Below the pieces are notes generated by a model. The model was not told the DNA's origin. It saw only the letters and a program-made list of their open reading frames with translations, and searched no databases. Of a stretch of DNA of 64,000 nt, positions 44,015 through 53,338 are shown piece after piece. Each line of letters opens with the position of its first letter. Positions within the stretch are counted from its first letter, which is position 1. The stretch comes from Deltaproteobacteria bacterium. Lineage in GTDB: Bacteria > Desulfobacterota > Desulfobulbia > Desulfobulbales > Desulfobulbaceae. The position numbers and the translations under genes were made by a program. The DNA is taken from NCBI GenBank assembly GCA_024280455.1, contig JAJRQC010000069.1, positions 1 to 64,000 on the forward strand, given 5' to 3'.

Positions 44015-46567
44015 ATGATTGGAAAGGCCCTGACCAAGGTTTTTGGTAGTAAAAATGATCGAACAATTAAACAGCTGCGACAGAATATTGTCCGGATTAA
44101 CGATCTGGAACCATCTATAGAACCACTCACTGACCAGGAGCTTGCCGCCAAAACAAATGAATTTCGCGAGCGGATTGCCCAGGGAGAGTCTCTTGATGCC
44201 CTGTTACCCGAGGCTTTTGCCGTTGTCCGAGAGGCTGCCCGGCGTGTACTTGGTGAACGCCATTACGATGTACAGCTTATCGGTGGCCTCGTATTACATC
44301 AGGGGATGATCGCGGAGATGAAAACCGGTGAGGGTAAAACCCTGATGTCGACGGCCCCGGTGTACCTGAACGCCCTGTCCGGTAAAGGCGTGCATGTGGT
44401 CACGGTTAACGATTACCTGGCCAGTCGCGATATGGAATGGATGGGTCAGATCTACCGCTTTCTCGGGTTGAGGACAGGTTCCATCGTCCATGATATGGAT
44501 GATGACGCCCGCAGGGAAGCCTATGCCGCAGATGTCACTTACGGAACCAATAACGAGTTCGGTTTTGATTACCTGCGCGACAATATGAAGTTTACCCTGG
44601 AAGATTTTTGTCAGCGCGGATTCAACTATGCCATTGTCGATGAGGTTGACTCCATCCTGATTGATGAGGCCCGGACGCCGCTGATTATTTCAGGTCCGGC
44701 TGATATGTCCACGGATATGTATATTAAGGTGGATCGGATCATGAAACATTTCAAGGAGGATGAGCATTACACCAAGGAGGAAAAGGATCGTCAGGCCATG
44801 CTCACCGATGAAGGCGTGATTCTTGGCGAGAAACTCCTTGAAGTTGATAATCTCTATGATCCCAGAAATATCAATCAACTCCATCACATTAACCAGGCCT
44901 TGAAGGCCCATGTCCTGTTTCAGCGTGATGTGGATTATATTGTCAAGAACGGTCAGGTGGTCATTGTTGATGAATTTACCGGCCGGACTATGGAAGGGCG
45001 CCGCTATTCGGACGGTTTACATCAGGCTTTGGAGGCCAAGGAAGGGGTCAAGGTCGAGAAGGAAAACCAGACCCTGGCCTCCATCACTTTCCAGAATTAT
45101 TTCCGTATGTATGACAAACTGGCCGGTATGACGGGAACGGCGGACACCGAGGCCCCGGAATTTAAGAAGATCTATGACCTTGATGTGGTGGTGATCCCCA
45201 CCCATCAGGAGATGATCCGGATTGATTATCCCGACGTCATCTACAAGAACGAAAAGGCCAAGTACCGTAATATCGTCCGTGAAATAAAAGAGCTCAACGA
45301 AAAGGGCCAGCCCATCCTGGTCGGTACGATTTCCATTGATGTTTCCGAAAAGATCGCCAAGATGCTTGCCAAGGAAAAAGTGCCCCACGAGGTCCTTAAT
45401 GCAAAGCAGCATGAGCGGGAGGCTGAGATTGTTGCCGATGCCGGCCAGAAGGGCAAGGTGACCATTGCCACCAATATGGCTGGACGCGGTACGGATATCA
45501 AGCTCGGCGAGGGCGTTCGCGAGCTTGGCGGACTGCATATTCTCGGGACCAGTCGTCATGAGAGCCGCCGGATTGATAACCAGCTGCGCGGTCGATCAGG
45601 CCGTCAGGGTGATCCCGGTTCGTCCCGGTTTTTTCTCTCCCTTGAAGATGATCTCCTCCGGATTTTCGGATCCGGCCGTATCTCCGGGATTATGGACAAA
45701 CTCGGCATGGAAGAAGATGAGCCCATTTAACACTCGATGATCTCCAAAGCGATTGAAAATGCCCAGCGCAAAGTCGAGGGCCACCATTTTGATATTCGTA
45801 AGCATTTGCTTGAGTATGACGACGTCATGAACAAGCAGCGCGAGGTTATTTACAGCCAGCGGCGTGAGGTTCTCCAGGGAGAGGATATTAAACCGATTAT
45901 TGATGATATGAAAGCTGATCTCATCCAGAATGTGATCGCTGAAACTGCGGTGGAAAAGACCCCGTCCGAAGATTGGGAGTGGGAAGCCTTTAACGAGCGG
46001 GTGAGTGAACTGTTTAACCTGCAGCCGGCTTGGAATAAAACCGAGCGGACCGATCTTGATCATGACAGCCTTCTTGAAAAACTGACGGCCGAAATTGAGG
46101 CCAAATATCAGCGTCAGGAAGAGCAGAACGGCCCTGAACAGATGCGCCAGCTGGAACGGATGATTCTCCTGCAGATGGTGGACACCCTGTGGAAGGAACA
46201 TCTGCTCAATATGGATCACTTGAAAGAGGGAATAGGCCTCCGCGGCTATGGTCAGAAGAACCCCCTTGATGAATATAAGAAGGAGGGCTTCAATCTGTTT
46301 ATGACTATGATCGAAACAGTGAAGCAGCAGACCGTCAGTACCCTGTTCAGAGTCCAGATTATGCAGGATGATGAGCTGGAGAAATTGGAAGAAGAACGTC
46401 GTCAGGAGCGGGAGCGGGAACTGCAGATGGCCCGGCGCGCCTCTGGTGACAAAGCGGATGCTGAACGGAAACCGGTCAAGCGCAGTGAAGAAAAAATCGG
46501 CAGAAATGCTCCCTGCCCCTGTGGTTCCGGTAAAAAGTATAAAAAGTGCTGCGGCAAACTTGCGTAA
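44015..46567 (+). CDS. secA: Preprotein translocase ATPase SecA, interrupted by in-frame TAA
   Basis: About 850 codons, the normal length. Motor of the Sec pathway. Walker [19 protein letters not shown]-type [20 protein letters not shown], motif [29 protein letters not shown] and [20 protein letters not shown] are all clear; the C-terminal zinc motif [13 protein letters not shown] is intact. A TAA at 45728-45730 breaks the frame between GMEEDEPI and [15 protein letters not shown]. In the family the next residue is usually Glu, so GAA to TAA is a single-base change. Translation could restart at ATG 45737. SecA is essential, so sequence error, readthrough or a functional split should be tested before calling it a pseudogene. 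Confidence 0.93.
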
Positions 46568-46580
46568 CCATCCGCAAGTC

Positions 46581-49040
46581 ATGATGAAAATCCGGTTTCC
46601 CTGCCTGTTTTTTGTTCTGTTTTGGATTGTTTTTTCAGGATCCCCCCCTCTGTGGGCGGCAGGTAAGGAATCCGTTCCAGCCGAAAAACCGGCGGATGTG
46701 GGCAAGGTGGTTGAGAACGCTGCCACCCAAGAACCCACGCCGGTCTTTGTTGAGATTTATCGCCACGTCAATGCGATTCCCAAACGACTCATCGACCTCA
46801 ATGATACTCTGGAAAATACGGTTGATACTGATGCCGTCAGCAGAGAGCTGCCGTTATTTGAAAAAGAGGTTGATGAGCTGGCCTGGCAGATTACCCTTGA
46901 GAAATCAAATCCTTCTCTGACCTATACACGGTTAGCGGCCCTGGTCGCCCAGGTCGACGGCTTGAAGAAAGAGCTTGAGAATCTGCTGGATCCGGTCACG
47001 GACTCACTCAATACTCTTGCTCTTCAGGATAAATTCTGGCAACAGGAAAAGGAACAGCTGGACAACTACCTGGAGCTGGCCCGCAAAGATTCTTCGCTCA
47101 AGCTGATTTTTGCCGATAAACAGAAGCTGTTGAAGAACGTTGACAAGGCACGGAAGCAGGTCAACACCCGTCTACATACTGTTATTGATCTGGCCAGAGA
47201 GATGAACGCTCTTCTGGTACAGCTCTACGCAGAGAAGGCCGATCTGCAACGGCTTATTCAGGAAGTGCGCGGCGTCCACATTCAGCAGACCTCTCCCTCG
47301 GTTCTTTCCAGGCAGTTTTATCGTCTGATCGACCTTACCCTGCTTCAGGACAGCAGCTGGCATAAAGTACCCAAGGTCTTCAACAAGCAGTTGAGTTTTT
47401 TCAAGGATAATGCCTGGGCAGTGCTCTTTGTTCTAGTCTGTTTTACCCTGCTCACCGTCGGGATCGTATGTACCGGCCGGCTGGTTAAAAAAAATGCGCG
47501 CTGGTTTTCCTTTACCCGGCGACCCATTGCCACTGTTCTTTTTCTGGGAATGGCCCTGTTTCTGCTGTTCGGGGTACTTCGTTCGACCCATTTTCTTGCC
47601 GTAGAAGTTGAGGATCTGCTCTACATTATCACAATTGTCGCCGTGATTCGACTGGCAGGGAATATCGTTGACCGCTGGCTGTACAGGCACCTGTTGCTGC
47701 CCATCGCTGCTGTACTTATTCTCTCCCTGCTCCTGCAGATGTTCCATATGCCGGGTGTCCTGGTTCACCTGTATATCTTTCTGGTCAGCCTGTTTCAGCT
47801 CTTTCTCTCGGTCAATAATATCCTCAGAAACCGACATCGGATTTCCTCGGTGAATCTTTTTTTCCTCAGTATCCTCGGCCTGATTTGTCTGGTTATCGGG
47901 GTGGCTGAAATCGCCGGTTACAGTTCACTTGCCCTGTATCTCTTCCGTTCGTTTCTCTACAGTGTAATTGCCGCTCTGGTGTTCTGGATGCTTTTCCAGA
48001 TTATGGAGGGGCTGCTTGAGCTTCTTTTTTCCCGTATACCGATCGCTCTTCTGCAGAAGAACAGCTCCGTGCTGGTCAAACACTGTGTGCCGCCGTTTGC
48101 CATTGTCTTCAGCCTGATTTTTTTCCTGATCTCTCTGGTTATCTGGCAGGCGTACCCTACTATTGAAGAGGCGCGCAGGAGTTTGCTCAGTAGCGGTTTC
48201 TTGGTCGGTTCATTTAAGGTAACTCCGGGATACCTTCTGCTGGTGTTCATGGTCATCTATGGCTCCCTGCTCCTGTCCAAGGCTCTTCGGGCCCTGTTGA
48301 TGCAAGAGGTTCTGCCCCGGTCGGGAGCTGAAATCGGGGTCCAGCTTTCCATAACCCGTCTGGTGCATTATGCAGTCCTGGTGGTCGGTTTTCTGGTTTT
48401 GTTACGGGTCCTCGGCCTGGAGTTAAACAAACTGGCTCTTCTTGGCGGTGCCCTGGGTGTTGGTATTGGTTTTGGCCTCCAGGCTATTGTCAACAATTTT
48501 GCCAGCGGCCTCATCCTGCTCTTTGAGCGGCCGATCAAGGTTGGTGATATGATCCAGGTGGGCACTGAGATGGGCGAGGTCAAGAAACTGGGCCTGCGGG
48601 CAACCGTAGTTCGAACCTTTGATAATGCGGATATCGTTATTCCCAACTCCGACCTGATTACTGCTCAGGTGACAAACTGGACCCTTGCCGATCGGCATAT
48701 TCGGGTAAAAGTTCCGGTCGGTGTGGCGTATGGGAGTGATGTCGCCGGGGTTCAGGAAATTCTGCTCACCTGTGCCGAGGAAAACCCTATTGTTCTCAAT
48801 CATCCTAAACCAAGGGCTTTATTCCTGGCCTTTGGCGCCAGTTCCCTTGATTTTGAGCTTCGGGTCTGGATCTCCGACTTCTCGGATCGTCGCCAGGTTT
48901 TAAGTGAACTCAACCAGGATATTGAGTCGGAATTTTCCTCTGCCGGAATAGAGATTCCCTTCCCCCAGGCCGACCTTCACCTCCGTTCGGTGGATGCCGA
49001 CGTGGTGGAGAAGATGGGACCTCTGCCGACCAAGAGTTGA
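46581..49040 (+). CDS. MscS-family mechanosensitive channel, large type
   Basis: 819 residues. Signal peptide (MMKIRFPCLFFVLFWIVFSG), a periplasmic coiled-coil region (about 30-270; ELDNYLELARKDSSLKL-like helices), then about eleven membrane segments from 280 to 600. The pore and beta domain follow: LLGGALGVGIGFGLQAIVNN, IVIPNSDLITAQVTNW and VGVAYGSDVAGVQEIL. Similar to MscK/MscM-type large channels that release solutes at hypo-osmotic stress. Starts 14 bases after the secA stop. Confidence 0.92.
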   Translation: MMKIRFPCLFFVLFWIVFSGSPPLWAAGKESVPAEKPADVGKVVENAATQEPTPVFVEIYRHVNAIPKRLIDLNDTLENTVDTDAVSRELPLFEKEVDELAWQITLEKSNPSLTYTRLAALVAQVDGLKKELENLLDPVTDSLNTLALQDKFWQQEKEQLDNYLELARKDSSLKLIFADKQKLLKNVDKARKQVNTRLHTVIDLAREMNALLVQLYAEKADLQRLIQEVRGVHIQQTSPSVLSRQFYRLIDLTLLQDSSWHKVPKVFNKQLSFFKDNAWAVLFVLVCFTLLTVGIVCTGRLVKKNARWFSFTRRPIATVLFLGMALFLLFGVLRSTHFLAVEVEDLLYIITIVAVIRLAGNIVDRWLYRHLLLPIAAVLILSLLLQMFHMPGVLVHLYIFLVSLFQLFLSVNNILRNRHRISSVNLFFLSILGLICLVIGVAEIAGYSSLALYLFRSFLYSVIAALVFWMLFQIMEGLLELLFSRIPIALLQKNSSVLVKHCVPPFAIVFSLIFFLISLVIWQAYPTIEEARRSLLSSGFLVGSFKVTPGYLLLVFMVIYGSLLLSKALRALLMQEVLPRSGAEIGVQLSITRLVHYAVLVVGFLVLLRVLGLELNKLALLGGALGVGIGFGLQAIVNNFASGLILLFERPIKVGDMIQVGTEMGEVKKLGLRATVVRTFDNADIVIPNSDLITAQVTNWTLADRHIRVKVPVGVAYGSDVAGVQEILLTCAEENPIVLNHPKPRALFLAFGASSLDFELRVWISDFSDRRQVLSELNQDIESEFSSAGIEIPFPQADLHLRSVDADVVEKMGPLPTKS

Positions 49041-49068
49041 TTTCTGCTGCCCACAGTTGAACAGAGGA

Positions 49069-49983
49069 CTATCCTCGCAGCATGTCAGGATGAAAGAGAT
49101 TTTTCTCCATATGCTTGATCTCATCTATCCCGGAAATAGTAACAGTTGGATCGGTGGCCAGTTCTTTTTCAGACAGTTTGTCGGGATAGTCGACATTGCT
49201 GAGAATATGTTTGATGCAGTATAAGCGGGCTGCCTTTTTAACATCAGAGCGAATAATGGTCCAGGGGGTCAGGGTCCGGTTGGACTCATTCAGCATCTGA
49301 AATTTTTTGACACTGTATTTATCCCAGTATTTTTGAGCAAGGTTGTCCACCGGAGAAAGTTTATACTGTTTCAGGGGGTCGGTCTTGCGGGCCTCAAACC
49401 GTCTCGACTGTTCATCTTTAGAGACGGAAAAATAAAATTTGAACAGTTTGATACCGTCTTTGATCAGCATCTCCTCAAAAAGAGGAACGTCTTTGAGAAA
49501 GCGTTTATGCTGCTCATCGGTGCAGAAGCCCATGACCGGCTCTACCATGGCCCGATTATACCAGGAGCGGTCAAACAGGACCAGTTCTCCTGCTGCCGGT
49601 AAATGGGGCACGTAGCGCTGGAAATACCACTGGGTTACTTCCTTGTCGTTTGGGGCGGCCAGGGCTACGACTTTCGTATTCCGTGGATTGAGAAAGGCGG
49701 TAATCCGCTTGATGGTGCCGCCTTTTCCTGCGGCGTCCCGGCCTTCAAAAATCGCGAGAATCCGCATCCCGTCGGCCTTCATATGTTTTTGTAACTTCAT
49801 GAGCTCTATCTGCAGTTTTTTCAGCTCAAGTTCATACTCCAGGTGAGAGGCCTTAACCCAGACTGCACATCGGTTCTTACTCTCTTTCTTATCCATATTT
49901 TTAAGAGCAGTCTCTTCAAGGAGTTTGACCTTGATCGGACAGGAAGGACTATCTTTTTTGCTTTTCTCTTTTTTGTGTGTCAT
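49069..49983 (-). CDS. ppk2: Polyphosphate kinase 2
   Basis: 304 residues. Transfers phosphate between polyphosphate and nucleoside diphosphates. Walker A IFEGRDAAGKGGTIKRI, Walker B VLFDRSWYNRAMVEPVMGF, lid RRFEARKTDPLKQYKLSP and the C-terminal WTIIRSDVKKAARL are all typical of class I PPK2. A lysine-rich N-terminal tail of about 30 residues is extra. Convergent with the MscS-type gene upstream. Confidence 0.95.
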   Translation of the reverse strand: MTHKKEKSKKDSPSCPIKVKLLEETALKNMDKKESKNRCAVWVKASHLEYELELKKLQIELMKLQKHMKADGMRILAIFEGRDAAGKGGTIKRITAFLNPRNTKVVALAAPNDKEVTQWYFQRYVPHLPAAGELVLFDRSWYNRAMVEPVMGFCTDEQHKRFLKDVPLFEEMLIKDGIKLFKFYFSVSKDEQSRRFEARKTDPLKQYKLSPVDNLAQKYWDKYSVKKFQMLNESNRTLTPWTIIRSDVKKAARLYCIKHILSNVDYPDKLSEKELATDPTVTISGIDEIKHMEKNLFHPDMLRG

Positions 49984-50070
49984 GACGAAGTGCCTCGTAT
50001 CTGAAATTATGTAGGTTATCGTTCCGCTAAAAATGAAGATCTCGGGTTGCCACCTGCACGACCTGAAAAA

Positions 50071-50089
50071 ATACCATTATATATGGTAT
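50071..50089. promoter_or_regulatory. Perfect AT-rich palindrome
   Basis: ataccat-tatat-atggtat in the spacer between ppk2 and the rhodanese-like gene, about 90 bases upstream of the ppk2 start. Could be an operator. Elsewhere in 49984-50398 only a terminator-like hairpin with T-run (about 50251-50286) is seen. Confidence 0.35.
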
Positions 50090-50398
50090 ATATCTATTTT
50101 TCGTTATGAGCAATTATTCTTAATTTTTTTTCTTGAAAATACGAAGATGAAACCGCAGGGGGGTACCACTATGTATCTGCCGAAAAAGATCAAGAAATTA
50201 CACAAATAGGTGATTATCTGAAAGTAATGAGATGGATTCTTTGCAAGAAAAAAACGAAAAAATCGTTTTCAGATTTGCTTTTTTTTAAAGAGGACGCTAT
50301 ACTTTAATTGAAAAGCTCAAAATGTTGAGACCGTTAAGCATTTCCGGCCGTCAATGTTTTGGTTCACCATTACTTGTTTGATTTCGAGGAAGGAAAGG

Positions 50399-50839
50399 AT
50401 GTATAGACAAGGTTTCAAATTTGTCCTGGTTGTATCGCTCTTGTGTTTTGCTGCCGCTGCAGGTGCAGCAGAATTAAACTTTATGGATGCGGCCCGGTTT
50501 AAAGGGTTATGTTCCAGCAAAGCACCAATGGTGCTGGCTGATATCCAGAAACCCCATGATTTTAAAAAGCATCACTTTTTTGCTGCGGTTGAAACCGATG
50601 CCTATCCTGTTAAGACAGGGGCGGACAAGGCAAAACTTGCGGTTATCCAACAGATGTTTCAGAAAACGGGTAATGATGTAATTGTCATTGGACCGCGTGG
50701 AGGTCCAGCGTCCAAGCGTGCCGCTAAGTATCTTATCGAACAGGGGATCCCCGCGGACAAGATTTTTATTCTTGAGGGTGGTGTTAAAAAGTGGCCTGAT
50801 CAGGAGATGTTGCTTGATGTTGCCGGTGGATGTGCCTGA
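50399..50839 (+). CDS. Exported rhodanese-like protein without catalytic Cys
   Basis: 146 residues; ATG at 50399 follows gaggaaggaaa. Signal peptide at residues 1-23 ending AAAGAAE. The fold matches rhodanese (APMVLADIQKPHDFKKHHF, then DVIVIGPRGGPASKRAAKYL, IFILEGGVKKWPDQ). The active-site loop, normally C-x-G-G, begins Pro (GPRGG), so sulfur transfer is unlikely; it may bind ligands or partners in the periplasm. Followed by a family-B element and a terminator. Confidence 0.85.
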   Translation: MYRQGFKFVLVVSLLCFAAAAGAAELNFMDAARFKGLCSSKAPMVLADIQKPHDFKKHHFFAAVETDAYPVKTGADKAKLAVIQQMFQKTGNDVIVIGPRGGPASKRAAKYLIEQGIPADKIFILEGGVKKWPDQEMLLDVAGGCA

Positions 50840-50855
50840 GAACGTGTGATCTTTT

Positions 50856-50905
50856 GTAACTGCTCAGGATCAAGGGTCATTTGTTACTCCTGCCTGAACA
50901 GTTAC
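50856..50905. repeat. Family-B element, short copy
   Basis: Ends gtaactgctcagg (50856-50868) and cctgaacagttac (50893-50905), inverted with one mismatch, only 50 bases overall. Confidence 0.62.
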
Positions 50906-50920
50906 CATCTTTTTAATAAT

Positions 50921-50956
50921 CGGCCGATCCGTCATGAGATGGATCGGCCTTTTTTG
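50921..50956. terminator. Terminator, usable both ways
   Basis: Arms cggccgatcc and ggatcggccg-type (ggatcggcc) with a short gtcatgagat loop and T-run; it lies between the rhodanese-like gene and the convergent phosphoesterase gene. Confidence 0.85.
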
Positions 50957-50961
50957 TTCAT

Positions 50962-51678
50962 TTAATTGAGCTTCCGGCCGGTTCTGTACATCTCGGCATA
51001 GATGGCGGGTAGCTGTTGTCGGGCAAGTTCCCGGACAACCTCTTCAACGGCATACGAAAAGCGATGGTGCCTGACAAGCACCCTGTTTTTTTTCAAAACA
51101 AGGACTGCGCAGGAGGCCTGGGGATTGCCGTCAAACATCCTGCCGGTAGAGCCGGGGTTGATGAAATGGACCCCGCCGATTTTTTTATGATACGGTGTGT
51201 GCGAATGGCCGGTGATGATGATGTCACAGACGGTGTTTTTCGCTAGTTCCAGAAAGCGACTGTCGGCTGTGCAGTCAAAGAGGAACTCGTCCGGCTTGTC
51301 CGGGCTGCCATGGTAAAGACCGATAGTATATCCGGATATGGAGAGTGTTTTCTTTTTTTTCAGCTGTAAAAGGTACTGTTTCCCGGCCGGTCGGAGAGTC
51401 TCCGCCGTGGAGGTGTACATGATCCGTTTTTCCGGTTTGGACGGTTTTTTAAATCCCTTGCCCCTGAGCAGTTTTTTTACCTTGATATCGGTGTTGCCGA
51501 GGATGGAGACGGCGTTGTGCTCGTGTAACCAGTCCAGAGTCTGATTGGCAAACGGCGCATACACTGTGGAGTCGCCGGTATTGATAATATGATCATAGGA
51601 ATCGGCATCCAGTTTTGCTGCTACTGATTGCAGGGCCGGAAAATTACCGTGTATATCACTGATCAGCAGGATTTCCAT
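50962..51678 (-). CDS. YfcE-type metallophosphoesterase
   Basis: 238 residues, cytoplasmic. Metal motifs: LLISDIHGNFPAL, IINTGDSTVYAP, SILGNTDIKVKK, and IIITGHSHTPYHK with the final FINPGSTGRMF. These are the D-x-H, GD, GNxD and GHxH signatures of the two-metal phosphodiesterase fold. Substrate unknown. Lysine-rich centre (LQLKKKKTLS) is unusual but within the domain. Confidence 0.92.
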   Translation of the reverse strand: MEILLISDIHGNFPALQSVAAKLDADSYDHIINTGDSTVYAPFANQTLDWLHEHNAVSILGNTDIKVKKLLRGKGFKKPSKPEKRIMYTSTAETLRPAGKQYLLQLKKKKTLSISGYTIGLYHGSPDKPDEFLFDCTADSRFLELAKNTVCDIIITGHSHTPYHKKIGGVHFINPGSTGRMFDGNPQASCAVLVLKKNRVLVRHHRFSYAVEEVVRELARQQLPAIYAEMYRTGRKLN

Positions 51679-51743
51679 TCTTTTTTTATTCCACCGGGAA
51701 CTCTATTTTTTACTGCCCTGAACCGTATTTCAATGGCCTGTTT

Positions 51744-53204
51744 CTACAGGAGGGGGCCGACAAGCAGGGCAGTGTTTTCAAGGAAGCGCTCATGAAAAGA
51801 GCGTTTTTTAAAGGCCTCTTCGTCAAGGGGGGAAGAGGCCGCCAGATAGTTCTGCTGGATATCGTGCAGGGCGTTGGTAAATTTTTTATTATAAATGAAC
51901 AGGGTCATTTCAAAGTTCAGCCAGAAGCTGCGCATGTCCAGGTTCACCGAACCAATCAGGCAGAAATCATTGTCCACGGAAATGGTTTTCGCATGAAGCA
52001 GGCCTCCGGAAAAGGCCATGACCTGGACCCCTGCCTCTACAAGCTCACCGTATCTTGCCCGGCTCGCGTAATGCACCAGTTTTGAATCATTTTTCTCCGG
52101 AACAATGATGGTCACGTTGACGCCTCTCTGAGCCGCTGATTTCAGAGCCGCCAGAATGGCATTATCGGGGACAAAATACGGGGTGGTCAAGATCAGTTCT
52201 TTGCGGGCGGCATAAATGGTGGTCAACAGCAGGTTGTGGATGGCATCTTCGGCAAACCCGGGACCGGAAGGCGCAAGTTGGACCGGGATGTCGCCTGCCG
52301 GAGGAACCGGATAGGTCTCACCTCTTTTATTGAGATCATCAAGCCGCTCTCCACTTTCCATTGCCCAGTCATAAAGGAAGGAAGCGGTCATGATCTCGAC
52401 AACCGGCCCCTCGATGCGAACCATGATGTCGATCCATTCCCCTACATCCTGATCCTGTTTAAAGAATTTTGGGTCGACAAGGTTCTGGCTGCCGGTATAG
52501 CCGATACAGCCGTCAATGGAGATGATTTTGCGATGGTTCCGCAGGTCAACCCGGACAAAGAGCGCCCTGAAAAGACCGGCCGGCAGACATTCAATGACCT
52601 CCACCCCTTGTGCTTCCAGCTCGCGGCATTGACTGCTGCGAAGAAAAACTTTACTGCCCAGGGAGTCAAGCAGGAGTCTGCAGCGCACGCCACGTTTGCA
52701 GGCGCGGATAAGTGCCTGACAGACCAGATCGGCCGCGCCGCCGTTGCTCCAGATATAAAATTCGAGGAAACAGGTTGTCTGTGCCTGGTCGATATCACCG
52801 ATAAGATGGCCAAAGAAATCTTCGCTGTTTTCAATGAGTAACAGTCTGTTGTCGGGCATGGTCGGGATTTTAATTGCTGCATCTATCTGACGGTGGATGG
52901 GCTCGCATTCGGGGTTGAGAGTGTTCCAGTCGGTAAAGGCACGCTGTTGCAGGCTTTCCGCCCAGCGAAGAATCAGGGGGACACCCGCTGCGGCGCGCTT
53001 TGCACGCCTTTCGCCCAGTCTGTTTTCGCCGAAGAGCAGGTAGATGATTGCCCCGAAAAAAGGAAGCAGCAGGATGACGACCAGCCAGGCAAGAGTTACC
53101 GGAGCGGCTTTTTTCCGCATAACCACCCTCAGGGACAGTCCGATGCGTATTGCCAGATCTGCAAAAAAAATTGCAGAGGTTAAAATCCAGTACATTTTAT
53201 CCAT
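51744..53204 (-). CDS. cls: Cardiolipin synthase (phospholipase D type)
   Basis: 486 residues. Two N-terminal membrane helices (ILTSAIFFADLAIRIGLSL; VTLAWLVVILLLPFFGAII), then two PLD domains. The first HxK site reads RNHRKIISIDGCIGYTGSQN; the second LHAKTISVDNDFCLIGSVN. Condenses two phosphatidylglycerols to cardiolipin at the inner membrane. The C-terminal LLVGPLL ending is normal. Confidence 0.95.
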   Translation of the reverse strand: MDKMYWILTSAIFFADLAIRIGLSLRVVMRKKAAPVTLAWLVVILLLPFFGAIIYLLFGENRLGERRAKRAAAGVPLILRWAESLQQRAFTDWNTLNPECEPIHRQIDAAIKIPTMPDNRLLLIENSEDFFGHLIGDIDQAQTTCFLEFYIWSNGGAADLVCQALIRACKRGVRCRLLLDSLGSKVFLRSSQCRELEAQGVEVIECLPAGLFRALFVRVDLRNHRKIISIDGCIGYTGSQNLVDPKFFKQDQDVGEWIDIMVRIEGPVVEIMTASFLYDWAMESGERLDDLNKRGETYPVPPAGDIPVQLAPSGPGFAEDAIHNLLLTTIYAARKELILTTPYFVPDNAILAALKSAAQRGVNVTIIVPEKNDSKLVHYASRARYGELVEAGVQVMAFSGGLLHAKTISVDNDFCLIGSVNLDMRSFWLNFEMTLFIYNKKFTNALHDIQQNYLAASSPLDEEAFKKRSFHERFLENTALLVGPLL

Positions 53205-53338
53205 TGAACCATCCGCTGGAAAGGAAAAGGAAAAATATAGAGTAAAAATAGGAGAATGTTTTCTCTTTTTACACCGTTTTGGTACAATGGTACATTACTG
53301 ATAAAAGAGTATTGATTAAACAAAAAAACGGTGTTTCC

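Noticed and set aside
45596-46738. 380-codon minus-strand frame across the end of secA and start of the MscS-type gene
   Set aside because: Both plus-strand genes have intact family motifs; the antisense product has none.
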